Below are positions 1 through 10,432 of a DNA stretch of 64,000 bases, piece after piece. The notes under the pieces are model-generated. The model was not told where the DNA came from. It ran no database searches and saw nothing but the letters and a program-made list of their open reading frames with translations. The position numbers and the translations under genes are program-made. How positions within the stretch are numbered: the first letter of the stretch is position 1; every line of letters starts with the position of its first letter. Where the stretch lies: NCBI GenBank assembly GCA_016709665.1, contig JADJMI010000005.1:310001-374000 (forward strand), read 5' to 3'. This DNA comes from Betaproteobacteria bacterium. GTDB taxonomy: Bacteria; Pseudomonadota; Gammaproteobacteria; Burkholderiales; Usitatibacteraceae.

Positions 1-2753
<2,753 letters not shown>

Positions 2754-2758
2754 GAATC

Positions 2759-2804
2759 GGGGACAGGTGTATTTTTCACCTGTCCCCAAATTCACCTGTC
2801 CCCA
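2759..2804. repeat. GGGGACAGG palindromic (REP-like) element, copy 1
   Basis: Directly after the metH stop lie GGGGACAGGTG (2759-2769) and its inverse CACCTGTCCCC twice (2777-2787 and 2793-2803), separated by AT-rich spacers. The arms can form a hairpin. The same three-part unit occurs inverted at 9218-9267. The form resembles the palindromes mobilised by REP-associated tyrosine transposases, but no such transposase is in the window. Confidence 0.75.
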
Positions 2805-2812
2805 ATTTGACG

Positions 2813-4329
2813 ATGGGCCGAAAGCGCAGGATCAAGCCGGGCGCCGAGATGGCGCCTGCGCCGCCGCCCTCCGCCAAGGCGAGGCTGGGCGAGGCCCTGA
2901 AGGCCATCGCGATCGGCAAGGTCGCGGGGCTCACCATCGGCTGGGGGTGCGCCTCTATGCCGCCATCTTCCTGGGCGCCGCCGCCGTCTTCCTCACCCTC
3001 GCCTGGAAATCCGGGCCGCAACGCGTCATCGACGCGCGCGAGTACGCGTCCTTCACCGCCACGGCCCCGGGGCGCATCGTGGAAAGCTGGCTCGCGATCG
3101 AGTTCGACCCGGCGCGCGTCGGCGCGGCCGGCTTCTGGCGCGGCTCCGCCCGGGCGACCCCGTGCGCCGTCGTCGAATACGAGGGCGACTGGGGCTCTCC
3201 CCTGCGGCGCGCGTTCTGCGGCAAGCGCCTGCAGTTCAACGAGTCCTACCATCTGCACGACCTCGACGTGATGGCCACGGACGTCCCGTTCGACTGGCCC
3301 CGCGAGGCGAATGGCTTCGCGATACCGGAGATGCGTTTCGCGCCGGCGACGTTGCGGTGGCTCGCGCAGACGCCGCAACCCGATGCGGACCGCGATGCGC
3401 TCGCGCCCCGGACGATGCTGGGTGTCCTCGAGCGGGAATCGGACCGGCCCGACGACGTCGCCATCGAAAGCCGGGCCTCGCCGCAACGGGTCTTTCCCCT
3501 CGCGCTCGACCCGGCCAGGCCCGTCGGCGCGATGCCGAAGGGTCACGTGGACGGGCGCCGCGAGGCGGGCAGTGCCTGGATCGTCTCGCTCATGCCCCTC
3601 GTGGCCGGTACCTTGCTCTGGTTCTTCGGCATGGGGATCTTCCTGCCGGCGATGCACCCGGCGGCGCGCGTTTTCTTCACCGTGCTGCCGCTCCTCGCCC
3701 TGCCGTGGTGGGGGGATGCCCTGCCGCGAAATCTCGCGCGCATCCATCCGGATGTCGCCGAGGTGGTGGGAGACATGCTCGACGCAATCGAGCGCGTCGA
3801 GCGCATCGTCGCGAGCGAGCCGGACGAAGCGACGCTCGCGGGTGGCGAAGCGCTGCGTTTTCCCGTGGGCGGCGGCGCGTATGCCGAAACGCTGGGCCGC
3901 CTGCGCTTCGCAAAGCCCGATCGCCCGGCGAGGAACGGCGACGAGGCCCTCGCCGCGCTGGTGGCGGCCGTGAATCCCCAGGTTCGCGCGATGACCGGTC
4001 CCGAGCGCGTGGCGATATTCCAGAAGCTCTCGTCGGACAAGTCCGCGGGCCGGACCGGCGCGGGCCTCTTCTTCCTCGCCGCCGCCCGCGAGGCCGTTCT
4101 CGACGAGCGATCGCCCCCGGATGTGCGGGATGCCGCGGGAGGCTTCCTCTCCTTCTGGGTAACCCAGCCTGTCGACGAGCCCTGGCCACAGGACGCCGGC
4201 TTCCGCGAGCGCGTGCGCCAGTTCGAGATGCTGAAGGACGTGCCGGCGAGCGGCGTGCCGATCCTCTCGGCTTCCATCGCGGAGCGCGCGCTGGGCCGTG
4301 CCGCGCAGAAAGGCGTCACGCCGCGATGA
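2813..4329 (+). CDS. Unknown inner-membrane protein, probably frameshifted
   Basis: Not recognised as a characterised family. The ATG at 2813 opens a frame MGRKRRIKPGAEM...IGKVAGLTIGWG, which loses sense after a run of five G (2943-2947); the frame one base back continues VRLYAAIFLGAAAVFLTLAW and stays open to 4329. One missing G would join them into about 505 residues. Alternatively, translation begins at the GTG at 2947. Visible membrane segments: LYAAIFLGAAAVFLTLAW near the N-terminus, and a central pair around WIVSLMPLVAGTLLWFFGMGIF and FFTVLPLLALPWW. The C-terminal third looks soluble and helical. The stop overlaps the start of the next gene, suggesting cotranscription with tctC. Confidence 0.6.
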
Positions 4330-5294
4330 TGGCCGTTCGATTCCTGTTCGCCACCGCGCTGCTCGCCCTCGCTCCCTCGGCGCTGGCCGACTGGTCCCCC
4401 ACGCGGCCCGTGAAGCTCGTCGTCCCCTTCGCCCCCGGCGGGCAGCCCGACGTCGTGGCCCGCTCGCTGGCCGGCCCCCTGGGCGAGGCGCTCGGCCAGC
4501 CGGTGGTGGTCGAGAACCGCCCCGGGGCCGGCGGCAACATCGCCGCCGATGCCGTCGCGAAAGCCGCACCCGACGGGCACACGCTCCTCATCGGCACCAA
4601 CGGCCCGCTCGCCGTGAGCCCCGCCCTTGCGAAGAACCTGCCCTATGACGTGCCGCGCGATTTCGCTTTCGTGACGCTGGTGGGCACCGCGCCGGGCCTC
4701 ATCGCCGTGCATCCGTCCCTCGGCGCCGCCACGCTGGCCAAACTGGTCGCGAAAGCGAAGGCGAAGCCGGGCGCGCTCAACTTCGCCTCCGTCGGCAAGG
4801 GCAGCATTTCGCAGCTCACGATGGAGCAGCTGAATGGCGCGGCGGGCATCCGCACCGAGCACATCCCGTACAACGGCGGCGCGCCCGCGGTGACGGCGCT
4901 CCTCGCGGGGGACGTGCAGGTCCTCGCGCTCAACCCGACGGCGCTCATCCCGCACGTGAAGGCGGGCAGGCTGAAGGTCGTGGCGCAGACGGGCGCGAAG
5001 CGCTCGCCGCTCATCCCCGACGTGCCGACGGTGGCCGAGTCGGGCTACCCCGGCTTCGACGCGTCGGTGTGGATGGTGATCGTGGTGCCGGCGAAGACGC
5101 CGCCCGAGGCCGTCCGCCGCCTGCGCACGGACCTCTCGCGCATCATCCGCGACCCGGCGCTCAAGTCGTCACTGTGGGACAAGCAGTGGATCGACCCGGT
5201 GGGCTCCTCGCCGGAGGTGGCTGGGCGCGTGGTGCGCGAGGAGACTGCGAAGTGGGCCCGCGTGGGCAAGGCGCTGGGGCTCACTCTCGAATGA
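4326..5294 (+). CDS. TctC/Bug-type periplasmic solute receptor
   Basis: Substrate-binding protein of the tripartite tricarboxylate transporter family, secreted to the periplasm. It has a signal peptide (FLFATALLALAPSALA), then the family opening PVKLVVPFAPGGQPDVVAR, the VVENRPGAGGNIAADAVAKA loop, HIPYNGGAPAVTALLAGDV and the usual C-terminus; 322 residues is normal length. No TctA or TctB membrane gene is near, as is common for the many orphan Bug receptors of betaproteobacteria, so the ligand is not predictable. Two ATGs are adjacent (4326 and 4329); the first overlaps the upstream stop. Confidence 0.9.
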   Translation: MMAVRFLFATALLALAPSALADWSPTRPVKLVVPFAPGGQPDVVARSLAGPLGEALGQPVVVENRPGAGGNIAADAVAKAAPDGHTLLIGTNGPLAVSPALAKNLPYDVPRDFAFVTLVGTAPGLIAVHPSLGAATLAKLVAKAKAKPGALNFASVGKGSISQLTMEQLNGAAGIRTEHIPYNGGAPAVTALLAGDVQVLALNPTALIPHVKAGRLKVVAQTGAKRSPLIPDVPTVAESGYPGFDASVWMVIVVPAKTPPEAVRRLRTDLSRIIRDPALKSSLWDKQWIDPVGSSPEVAGRVVREETAKWARVGKALGLTLE

Positions 5295-5863
5295 ACGGCG
5301 AAGGCCCGCTGGCCTTCCGGTTCGACGATCGCCTGCGCGAGGTGCCGCTCGATCCCGCAGCCTTCGCGAAGGAGACGGACAGGCTCGTGGAGGCCGTCGC
5401 GGCGAATCGCTCGCAGCCCCTCGAGCAGCTCGCCGCGCTGGGCCGCGCCGCCCCCGCCCTTCGCATCGCGGGTCGCCTGGACGAGGCGCGGCTCGCGGCC
5501 TCGGCGGCAGTCGCGCTCGCGGACCTGCTGGGCGAAGCGCGCGCGGCCTACGTGAACCAGCTTCGCCTCGCGCACGTGATGCAGTGGCAGGGGCGGCACG
5601 AGATCTCGACGCCCTTCTTCGAGCGCCTCGTCGCCCAGGCCCGCTCGATGCACGACTTCGAGGACTTCCTCGACACGGCGCTGCAGCACGCGGGCAAGGA
5701 TCTCTTCGACCGACGGCAGTACGCGCAGGCGGAACGGCACTTCCGGGAAGCGCTCGAGATCCGGCAGCGCAAGGCCGATCCGGATCGGATCGATTCTTCC
5801 GCCTTTGCCTTGCAGCAGGCGATCCTGGCGGGGCGGGAGGCGGAAGGGACCCCGGACTGCTGA
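5291..5863 (+). CDS. TPR-like protein
   Basis: 190 residues, starting in an ATGA overlap with tctC. All-helical, with tetratricopeptide-like repeats: RIAGRLDEARLAASAAVALADLLGE, then a divergent WQGRHEISTPFFERLVAQA, then RRQYAQAERHFREALEIRQRK near the C-terminus. No catalytic motif or signal peptide was seen. A protein-interaction role is inferred from the repeats only. Its last 315 bases are antisense to the open frame of the downstream patatin gene. Confidence 0.65.
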   Translation: MNGEGPLAFRFDDRLREVPLDPAAFAKETDRLVEAVAANRSQPLEQLAALGRAAPALRIAGRLDEARLAASAAVALADLLGEARAAYVNQLRLAHVMQWQGRHEISTPFFERLVAQARSMHDFEDFLDTALQHAGKDLFDRRQYAQAERHFREALEIRQRKADPDRIDSSAFALQQAILAGREAEGTPDC

Positions 5864-6993
5864 GGGCGCCTGCAGAGCGGCAGGATTCGCGACGGATCCG
5901 GCTTCCGCGCGAACGCGAGAAATTCGTCTCCCAGCCGCTCGCTCTCCGCGATGGCCTTCGTCCAGTACGCGTGCCGGCCGTCGAAATCCTCGCCGAAGCG
6001 CTTGAAGTCGCTCCGGTCGGGCAGCTTTCCGTGGGGCAGCCTCGCGAGGTACTCGCGCGAAGGCGAGACGAGCACCACGTTGTCCAGCCATTCGCCGCGC
6101 GCCTTGCGCCACGGCAGCGCCTTGTCGAGCCAGCCGGGCACGATGCGATCCGTGAAGTGCGGATAGAGCACGAGGCCGTCGAAGCGCGGCCAGGGCAGGT
6201 GCAGGTGGTAGTCGATGAGCCCGCCGTCCCAGTAGATGCCGGCCGGCGCGCCCGGGATGTCGGGCACCGCCTCGATCACCATCGGGATGGCGGCCGAGGC
6301 GACGAGCGCCTCGCGCAGGTTGCCGCGATCGAGCGGCACCGCGTGGGTGTGGAAGGCGTCGAATCGGATGGGCGCCGAGCCCGTCGCGGGCAGGAGGTTT
6401 CCGGCGACGCCCGCGTCGTCGAGGAAGGGAGGCCTCTCCCGCGCGTCGTGGAAGATCGTCCGCTCGAGGAAGTGGCGCAGGTGCTCCCGGCCGGCGAGGT
6501 TCGCGAAGGCCGCCGCGCCGAAGCCGAGCGTTCGCCGAACCCCGGCATCCGTGGTGAGCGGGCCGCGGCCGCGCACGGCGAGGATGTGCAGCCGGTAGCC
6601 CTCGCTCGCGAGGATGTCGTCGTCGTGCCCGTCGAACAGTTCCGCGAGCATGGCGCGCACCTGCCCTGTCACGAAGGACGGCCCCGCGCGCGGCGGGTAG
6701 CGGCCGGCGGCGTAGAGGCGGGCGAGTTCCCGGAGGCCGAGCCGGGCGTCGCGGCGAAGCGCGGCGGCGAACCGCCACGCGCCGACGGAGGCGCCCACGA
6801 GATGGCGCACGCGCGGCGCTTGCGGCAGCCAGTCGGCGAAGAGGGCGGTGTCGAGGCCGCCCAGCCCGAGCGCTTTCGGCCCGCCCGCGGCACCGGGGAT
6901 GGTGGAGACGTCGGCCGGCGAAAGCCCGCGTTCGGCGATGATCGCGCAGGCCTTCGGGCCCGCGCGAATGACGAGACTGTTGCCCGCGTTCAC
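5548..6993 (-). CDS. Patatin-like phospholipase, C-terminus uncertain
   Basis: Predicted lipid acyl hydrolase. The patatin hallmarks are visible: oxyanion loop GAAGGPKALGLGG (residues ~30-42), nucleophile serine in GASVGAW (~65-71) and the catalytic aspartate in the DGGL dyad (~215). The GTG start at 6993 overlaps the stop of the isoaspartyl peptidase gene (GTGA), so the two are probably cotranscribed. Convincing protein sequence ends at about FLAFARKPDPSRILPL (near 5880). The remaining ~110 codons to the first in-frame stop at 5548 look like antisense translation of the TPR gene. The authentic stop may have been lost by an indel; the 3' boundary is unreliable. Confidence 0.8.
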   Translation of the reverse strand: MNAGNSLVIRAGPKACAIIAERGLSPADVSTIPGAAGGPKALGLGGLDTALFADWLPQAPRVRHLVGASVGAWRFAAALRRDARLGLRELARLYAAGRYPPRAGPSFVTGQVRAMLAELFDGHDDDILASEGYRLHILAVRGRGPLTTDAGVRRTLGFGAAAFANLAGREHLRHFLERTIFHDARERPPFLDDAGVAGNLLPATGSAPIRFDAFHTHAVPLDRGNLREALVASAAIPMVIEAVPDIPGAPAGIYWDGGLIDYHLHLPWPRFDGLVLYPHFTDRIVPGWLDKALPWRKARGEWLDNVVLVSPSREYLARLPHGKLPDRSDFKRFGEDFDGRHAYWTKAIAESERLGDEFLAFARKPDPSRILPLCRRPQQSGVPSASRPARIACCKAKAEESIRSGSALRCRISSASRKCRSACAYCRRSKRSLPACCSAVSRKSSKSCIERAWATRRSKKGVEISCRPCHCITCARRSWFT

Positions 6994-8030
6994 CGGTAGA
7001 TCAGCACCTCGGGCTTCGCCTCGCCCTTCGCGACGCCGCGGTACATGCCCTCGGTGGTGAAGGAGAAGACGGCGTGGCCGGTGCGGTCGAGCACGATCAC
7101 GCCGCCGCGGCCGCCGAGCGATTTCACCGTGACGAGGGCGTCGTCCGCCGCCTGTTGCGGCGAGGCGCCCTTGTACTTCACGCGCGCGGCGATGTCGTAG
7201 GCCGCGACGCCGCGGATGAACATCTCGCCCGTGCCCGTGGCGGACACGGCGACGCTTTCGTTCTCCGCCCACGTGCCCGCGCCGACGATGGGCGAGTCGC
7301 CCACGCGGCCGAAGCGCTTGTTGGTGAGGCCGCCGGTGCTCGTGGCCGCGGCGAGGTTGCCGGCCTTGTCGAGCGCGACGGCGCCCACGGTGCCGAACTT
7401 CTCGTCCTCCGCCACGGCGCCAACGGCGCCGAGCTTCTCGTTTTCCGCCACCTCGGAAGTCTTCCTCGGCGCGTCGTGGTCGAGCTGGATGCGGTCGCGT
7501 TCCTTGGCCTTCTGCAACTGGTCCCAGCGCTCCTGCGTCCAGAAGTACTTCGGGTCCACGATCGCGAGTCCCTGGTCCTTCGCGAAGAGTTCCGCGCCCT
7601 TGCCCGCCATCATCACGTGCCGCGACTTGTCCATCACCGCGCGCGCGGCCTCGATGGGGTTCTTCACGACCGTCACGCCGGCCACGGCGCCCGCGCGGCG
7701 GCCGTTGCCGTCCATGATCGAGGCGTCCATCTCGTTGGTGCCCTCGTGCGTGAACACGGCGCCCTTGCCGGCGTTGAAGAGCGGCGAATCCTCCATGATC
7801 TTCACGGCGGCGACGACGGCATCGAGGCTCGTGCCGTTCGCGGCGAGCACCTTGCGCCCGGCTTCCAGCGCTTCCGTGAGCACCGTGCGGTAGGCGGCCT
7901 CGCGTTCCGGCGAGAGCGTGGTGCGCGTGATGGTCCCCGACCCGCCGTGGATGGCGATGGCGAAGGGCTTGTCCTGGGCGGCGGTGGTGAGGGCGGCTGT
8001 CATGGCGAGGAAGGCGACGAATCGCTTCAT
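6990..8030 (-). CDS. iaaA: Isoaspartyl peptidase / L-asparaginase, Ntn-hydrolase
   Basis: Cleaves isoaspartyl dipeptides and asparagine after autocatalytic splitting into two subunits. It starts with a signal peptide (MKRFVAFLAMTAALTTAAQ), so it is probably periplasmic. Family motifs: IAIHGGSGTI, SPLFNAGKGAVFT, NEMDASIMDG. The nucleophile threonine follows glycine in GTVGAVALDKAGNLAAATSTGG; GRVGDSPIVGAGT and ATGTGEMFIR come later. 346 residues. Just before the nucleophile is an imperfect tandem copy of the cleavage segment (ENEKLGAVGAVA then EDEKFGTVGAVA), in which the first copy has Ala in place of the catalytic Thr. Confidence 0.92.
   Translation of the reverse strand: MKRFVAFLAMTAALTTAAQDKPFAIAIHGGSGTITRTTLSPEREAAYRTVLTEALEAGRKVLAANGTSLDAVVAAVKIMEDSPLFNAGKGAVFTHEGTNEMDASIMDGNGRRAGAVAGVTVVKNPIEAARAVMDKSRHVMMAGKGAELFAKDQGLAIVDPKYFWTQERWDQLQKAKERDRIQLDHDAPRKTSEVAENEKLGAVGAVAEDEKFGTVGAVALDKAGNLAAATSTGGLTNKRFGRVGDSPIVGAGTWAENESVAVSATGTGEMFIRGVAAYDIAARVKYKGASPQQAADDALVTVKSLGGRGGVIVLDRTGHAVFSFTTEGMYRGVAKGEAKPEVLIYR
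7375..7446. repeat. 36-bp tandem duplication inside iaaA
   Basis: Bases 7375-7410 and 7411-7446 are adjacent 36-bp copies differing at a handful of positions. They encode the two 12-residue copies around the autocleavage site of the isoaspartyl peptidase. The reading frame is preserved. Confidence 0.85.
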
Positions 8031-8095
8031 GGAAGCTCCACGGAAAGTAGCGGCGATTCTAACTCGCGGGGAAAGGCCGGCCCGTCGCGCCGTGC

Positions 8096-8101
8096 TAGAT
8101 T
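8096..8101 (+). promoter_or_regulatory. Possible -10 box (TAGATT) in divergent iaaA / oxidoreductase gap
   Basis: The 104-bp gap between the divergent genes starting at 8030 and 8135 must hold both promoters. TAGATT lies 34 bases before the plus-strand ATG; no good -35 hexamer is visible at the right distance. Confidence 0.3.
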
Positions 8102-8134
8102 GGCCCTCCCGTTTCCGGTCGCCGCCCCTTCGCC

Positions 8135-9211
8135 ATGTCCCGCCTGTTCGAGCCCCTCACGCTTCGCGCCGTCACGATTCCCAACCGCGTCTTCGTCTCG
8201 CCCATGTGCGAGTACTCGTGCACCGACGGGCTGGCCAACGACTGGCACCTCGTGCACCTGGGCAGCCGCGCCGTCGGCGGCTGCGGTCTCGTGCTCACGG
8301 AAGCCGCGTCCGTCTCGCCGGAAGGGCGCATCACGCCCTGGGACGCGGGAATCTGGAACCACGCGCAGGTGGAGGCGTGGAAGCCCATCGTGAAATTCAT
8401 CAAGGCGCAGGGTTCGGTGCCGGGCATCCAGATCGCCCATGCGGGCCGCAAGGCGTCCTGCGCGCAACCCTGGTCCGGGGGCGGGCCTCTCGCTCGCGAT
8501 GCCGGCGGGTGGAAGACGCTCGGCCCGAGCGAAGTGCCCTTCGGCCGGTACCCGGCGCCGCGCGCGATGAGCGCCACGGACATCGAGGCGTGCGTCGCGG
8601 ATTTCCGCCTTGCCGCGGACCGCTCGCTGCAGGCGGGCTTCGAGGTGGCGGAAGTTCACGCCGCCCACGGCTACCTGCTGCATGAGTTCCTCTCGCCGAT
8701 CTCCAACGTGCGTTCGGACGATTTCGGCGGCTCGCTCTCGAACCGCATGCGCTTCCCGTTGATGGCGTGCCAGGCCGTGCGCGACGCGTGGCCGAAGGAG
8801 AAGCCCGTTTTCGTGCGCATCTCGGCCTCGGATTGGAAGGACGGCGGCTGGGACCTCGAGCAATCCGTCGCGTTCTGCCGGGAATTGAAGGCCATGGGCA
8901 TCGACCTCGTCGACGTCTCGAGCGGCGGCAACGCGCACGACCAGAAGATCGTCCTGGGGCCGGGCTATCAGGTGCCCTTCTCCGCCGCCATCCGTCGCGA
9001 TGCGGGCATCCCGACCGCCGCCGTGGGCCTCATCACCGAGGCCGTGCAGGCCGAGCACGTCGTCTCCACCGGCCAGGCGGATGCCGTGTGCCTCGCCCGC
9101 GCCCTCCTTCGCGACCCCTACTGGGCCCGCCACGCCGCGAAGACGCTCGGCGTCGACCTGAAGTGGCCCGACCAATACCTTCGCGCCGACGTCGGCCCCT
9201 TCGGCCGCTAG
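8135..9211 (+). CDS. NADH:flavin oxidoreductase, old yellow enzyme family (YqjM-like)
   Basis: FMN-dependent ene-reductase that reduces activated C=C bonds with NAD(P)H; the physiological substrate is unknown. A TIM barrel of 358 residues. It shows the thermophilic-like/YqjM subclass cysteine in SPMCEYS, QIAHAGRKAS, the substrate-binding motif EVHAAHGYLLHEFLSP, the FMN-phosphate region GGNAHDQK, and AVGLI with DAVCLARALLRDP. The start fits the family N-terminus (MSRLFEPLTLR). It is divergent from iaaA and followed by the second palindromic element. Confidence 0.93.
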   Translation: MSRLFEPLTLRAVTIPNRVFVSPMCEYSCTDGLANDWHLVHLGSRAVGGCGLVLTEAASVSPEGRITPWDAGIWNHAQVEAWKPIVKFIKAQGSVPGIQIAHAGRKASCAQPWSGGGPLARDAGGWKTLGPSEVPFGRYPAPRAMSATDIEACVADFRLAADRSLQAGFEVAEVHAAHGYLLHEFLSPISNVRSDDFGGSLSNRMRFPLMACQAVRDAWPKEKPVFVRISASDWKDGGWDLEQSVAFCRELKAMGIDLVDVSSGGNAHDQKIVLGPGYQVPFSAAIRRDAGIPTAAVGLITEAVQAEHVVSTGQADAVCLARALLRDPYWARHAAKTLGVDLKWPDQYLRADVGPFGR

Positions 9212-9217
9212 CCAACT

Positions 9218-9267
9218 GGGGACAGGTGAATTCGGGGACAGGTTGAATTTCACCTGTCCCCGAATTC
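9218..9267. repeat. GGGGACAGG palindromic (REP-like) element, copy 2, inverted
   Basis: GGGGACAGGTG (9218-9228), GGGGACAGGT (9234-9243) and CACCTGTCCCCGAATTC (9251-9267). The reverse complement aligns along its length with copy 1 at 2759, so the two copies face opposite ways. It fills the gap between the oxidoreductase stop and the GST ribosome-binding site. Confidence 0.75.
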
Positions 9268-9278
9268 CCGGAGACCCC

Positions 9279-9980
9279 ATGATCGACCTGTACTACTGGA
9301 CCACGCCCAACGGCCACAAGATCACGCTCTTCCTCGAGGAAGCGAAGATCCCCTACCGCCTGCACGCGGTGAACATCTCGAAGGGCGACCAGTTCAAGCC
9401 CGAATTCCTCGCCATCTCGCCCAACAACCGCATCCCGGCCATCGTCGACAACGACCCCGCGGACGGCGGCAAGCCCATCAGCGTGTTCGAGTCGGGCGCG
9501 ATCCTGCTCTACCTCGCGGGCAAGACGGGCAAGTTCCTGCCGAAGACGCTGCGCGGGCAGGTGGAGGTGCTCGAGTGGCTGATGTGGCAGATGGGCGGGC
9601 TGGGCCCCATGAACGGCCAGAACCACCACTTCGCCCTCTACGCGCCCGAGAAGATCCCCTACGCGATCGACCGCTACGTGAAGGAATCGGGGCGGCTCTA
9701 CGGCGTCCTCAACAAGCGGCTGGCCGGTCGCGATTTCATCCTCGGCAAGCAATACACCATCGCCGACATGGCCTGCTACCCGTGGATCAACCCGGAGCGG
9801 CAGGGGCAGGACTTCAAGGATTTTCCGCACCTGGCGCGCTGGCATGCGGCCATCCGTGCCCGCCCCGCGACGAAGCGGGCCTATGACCGGGTGAAGGAGA
9901 TCAACCCGGTGCCGCGGACGGTCATCTCGGACGAGGAGCGCAAGCTGCTTTTCAGCCAGGACAAAAGCGTCGTTCGCTGA
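9279..9980 (+). CDS. Glutathione S-transferase, YghU/YfcG-like
   Basis: Glutathione-dependent disulfide reductase or transferase of the Nu-like class, cytoplasmic. An N-terminal thioredoxin fold carries YYWTTPNGHKITLFLEEA (residues 4-21) with the Thr/Asn GSH-binding region, then NNRIPAIVD and the ESGAILLYLA GSH motif (~70-79). The helical C-terminal domain has LWQMGGLGPMNGQ-type residues and YTIADMACYPW. 233 residues. The ATG at 9279 follows a GGAG 6-8 bases upstream. A strong hairpin terminator lies 20 bases past the stop. Confidence 0.92.
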   Translation: MIDLYYWTTPNGHKITLFLEEAKIPYRLHAVNISKGDQFKPEFLAISPNNRIPAIVDNDPADGGKPISVFESGAILLYLAGKTGKFLPKTLRGQVEVLEWLMWQMGGLGPMNGQNHHFALYAPEKIPYAIDRYVKESGRLYGVLNKRLAGRDFILGKQYTIADMACYPWINPERQGQDFKDFPHLARWHAAIRARPATKRAYDRVKEINPVPRTVISDEERKLLFSQDKSVVR

Positions 9981-9999
9981 AGGCGACCGGCCATGAAAA

Positions 10000-10021
10000 G
10001 GGGGCGGCCGTGGCCGCCCCC
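10000..10021. terminator. Bidirectional hairpin between convergent genes
   Basis: GGGGGCGGCC (10000-10009) and GGCCGCCCCC (10012-10021) form a perfect 10-bp stem with a very tight loop. It is preceded by AAAA and followed by TTGTGCTTT, between the convergent GST gene and the small secreted protein gene. Confidence 0.65.
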
Positions 10022-10050
10022 TTGTGCTTTCGTTCGGATAACGCCGCCGG

Positions 10051-10386
10051 CTACTGCCGCGCCGCTTCCTGCTCCTCGCGGATCTTCTTCATCACCGTGT
10101 TGTAGCCCTCGATGGCCGCGTTGGCGCCGTTCTCGTTCGCCTTGATGACGGCCTTGCGCTCCTCCAGGAAGGCCTTCATGCAGGTCTCGTAGTTCTTCAT
10201 GTCGCGCTCGAAGACCTTGCGCTTGGATTCGACGGACATCGCCAGGCGCCCGGGGTATTCCGGCACCGGGTCGCACTTGGGCTTGGGCGTCTCGACAGCC
10301 GGGGCGGCCGGGGCGGCGGCGGGCGCCTGGGCCAGCGCGGCGGTGGCGGCGAACGCGCAGGCGAGCGCGAGGACGGCGTGCTTCAT
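10051..10386 (-). CDS. Small secreted protein, unknown function
   Basis: 111 residues: signal peptide MKHAVLALACAFAATAALAQA, an Ala/Pro-rich linker, then a charged helical domain with two cysteines (PKCDPVPEYPG and MKNYETCMKAFLEERK) that could form a disulfide in the periplasm. No family recognised. It follows another Ala/Pro-rich secreted protein gene on the same strand. Confidence 0.65.
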   Translation of the reverse strand: MKHAVLALACAFAATAALAQAPAAAPAAPAVETPKPKCDPVPEYPGRLAMSVESKRKVFERDMKNYETCMKAFLEERKAVIKANENGANAAIEGYNTVMKKIREEQEAARQ

Positions 10387-10432
10387 GGCGAATCCTTTTC
10401 GAGGGTCGATGGCGCGATTTTAGCGCGGTGGC

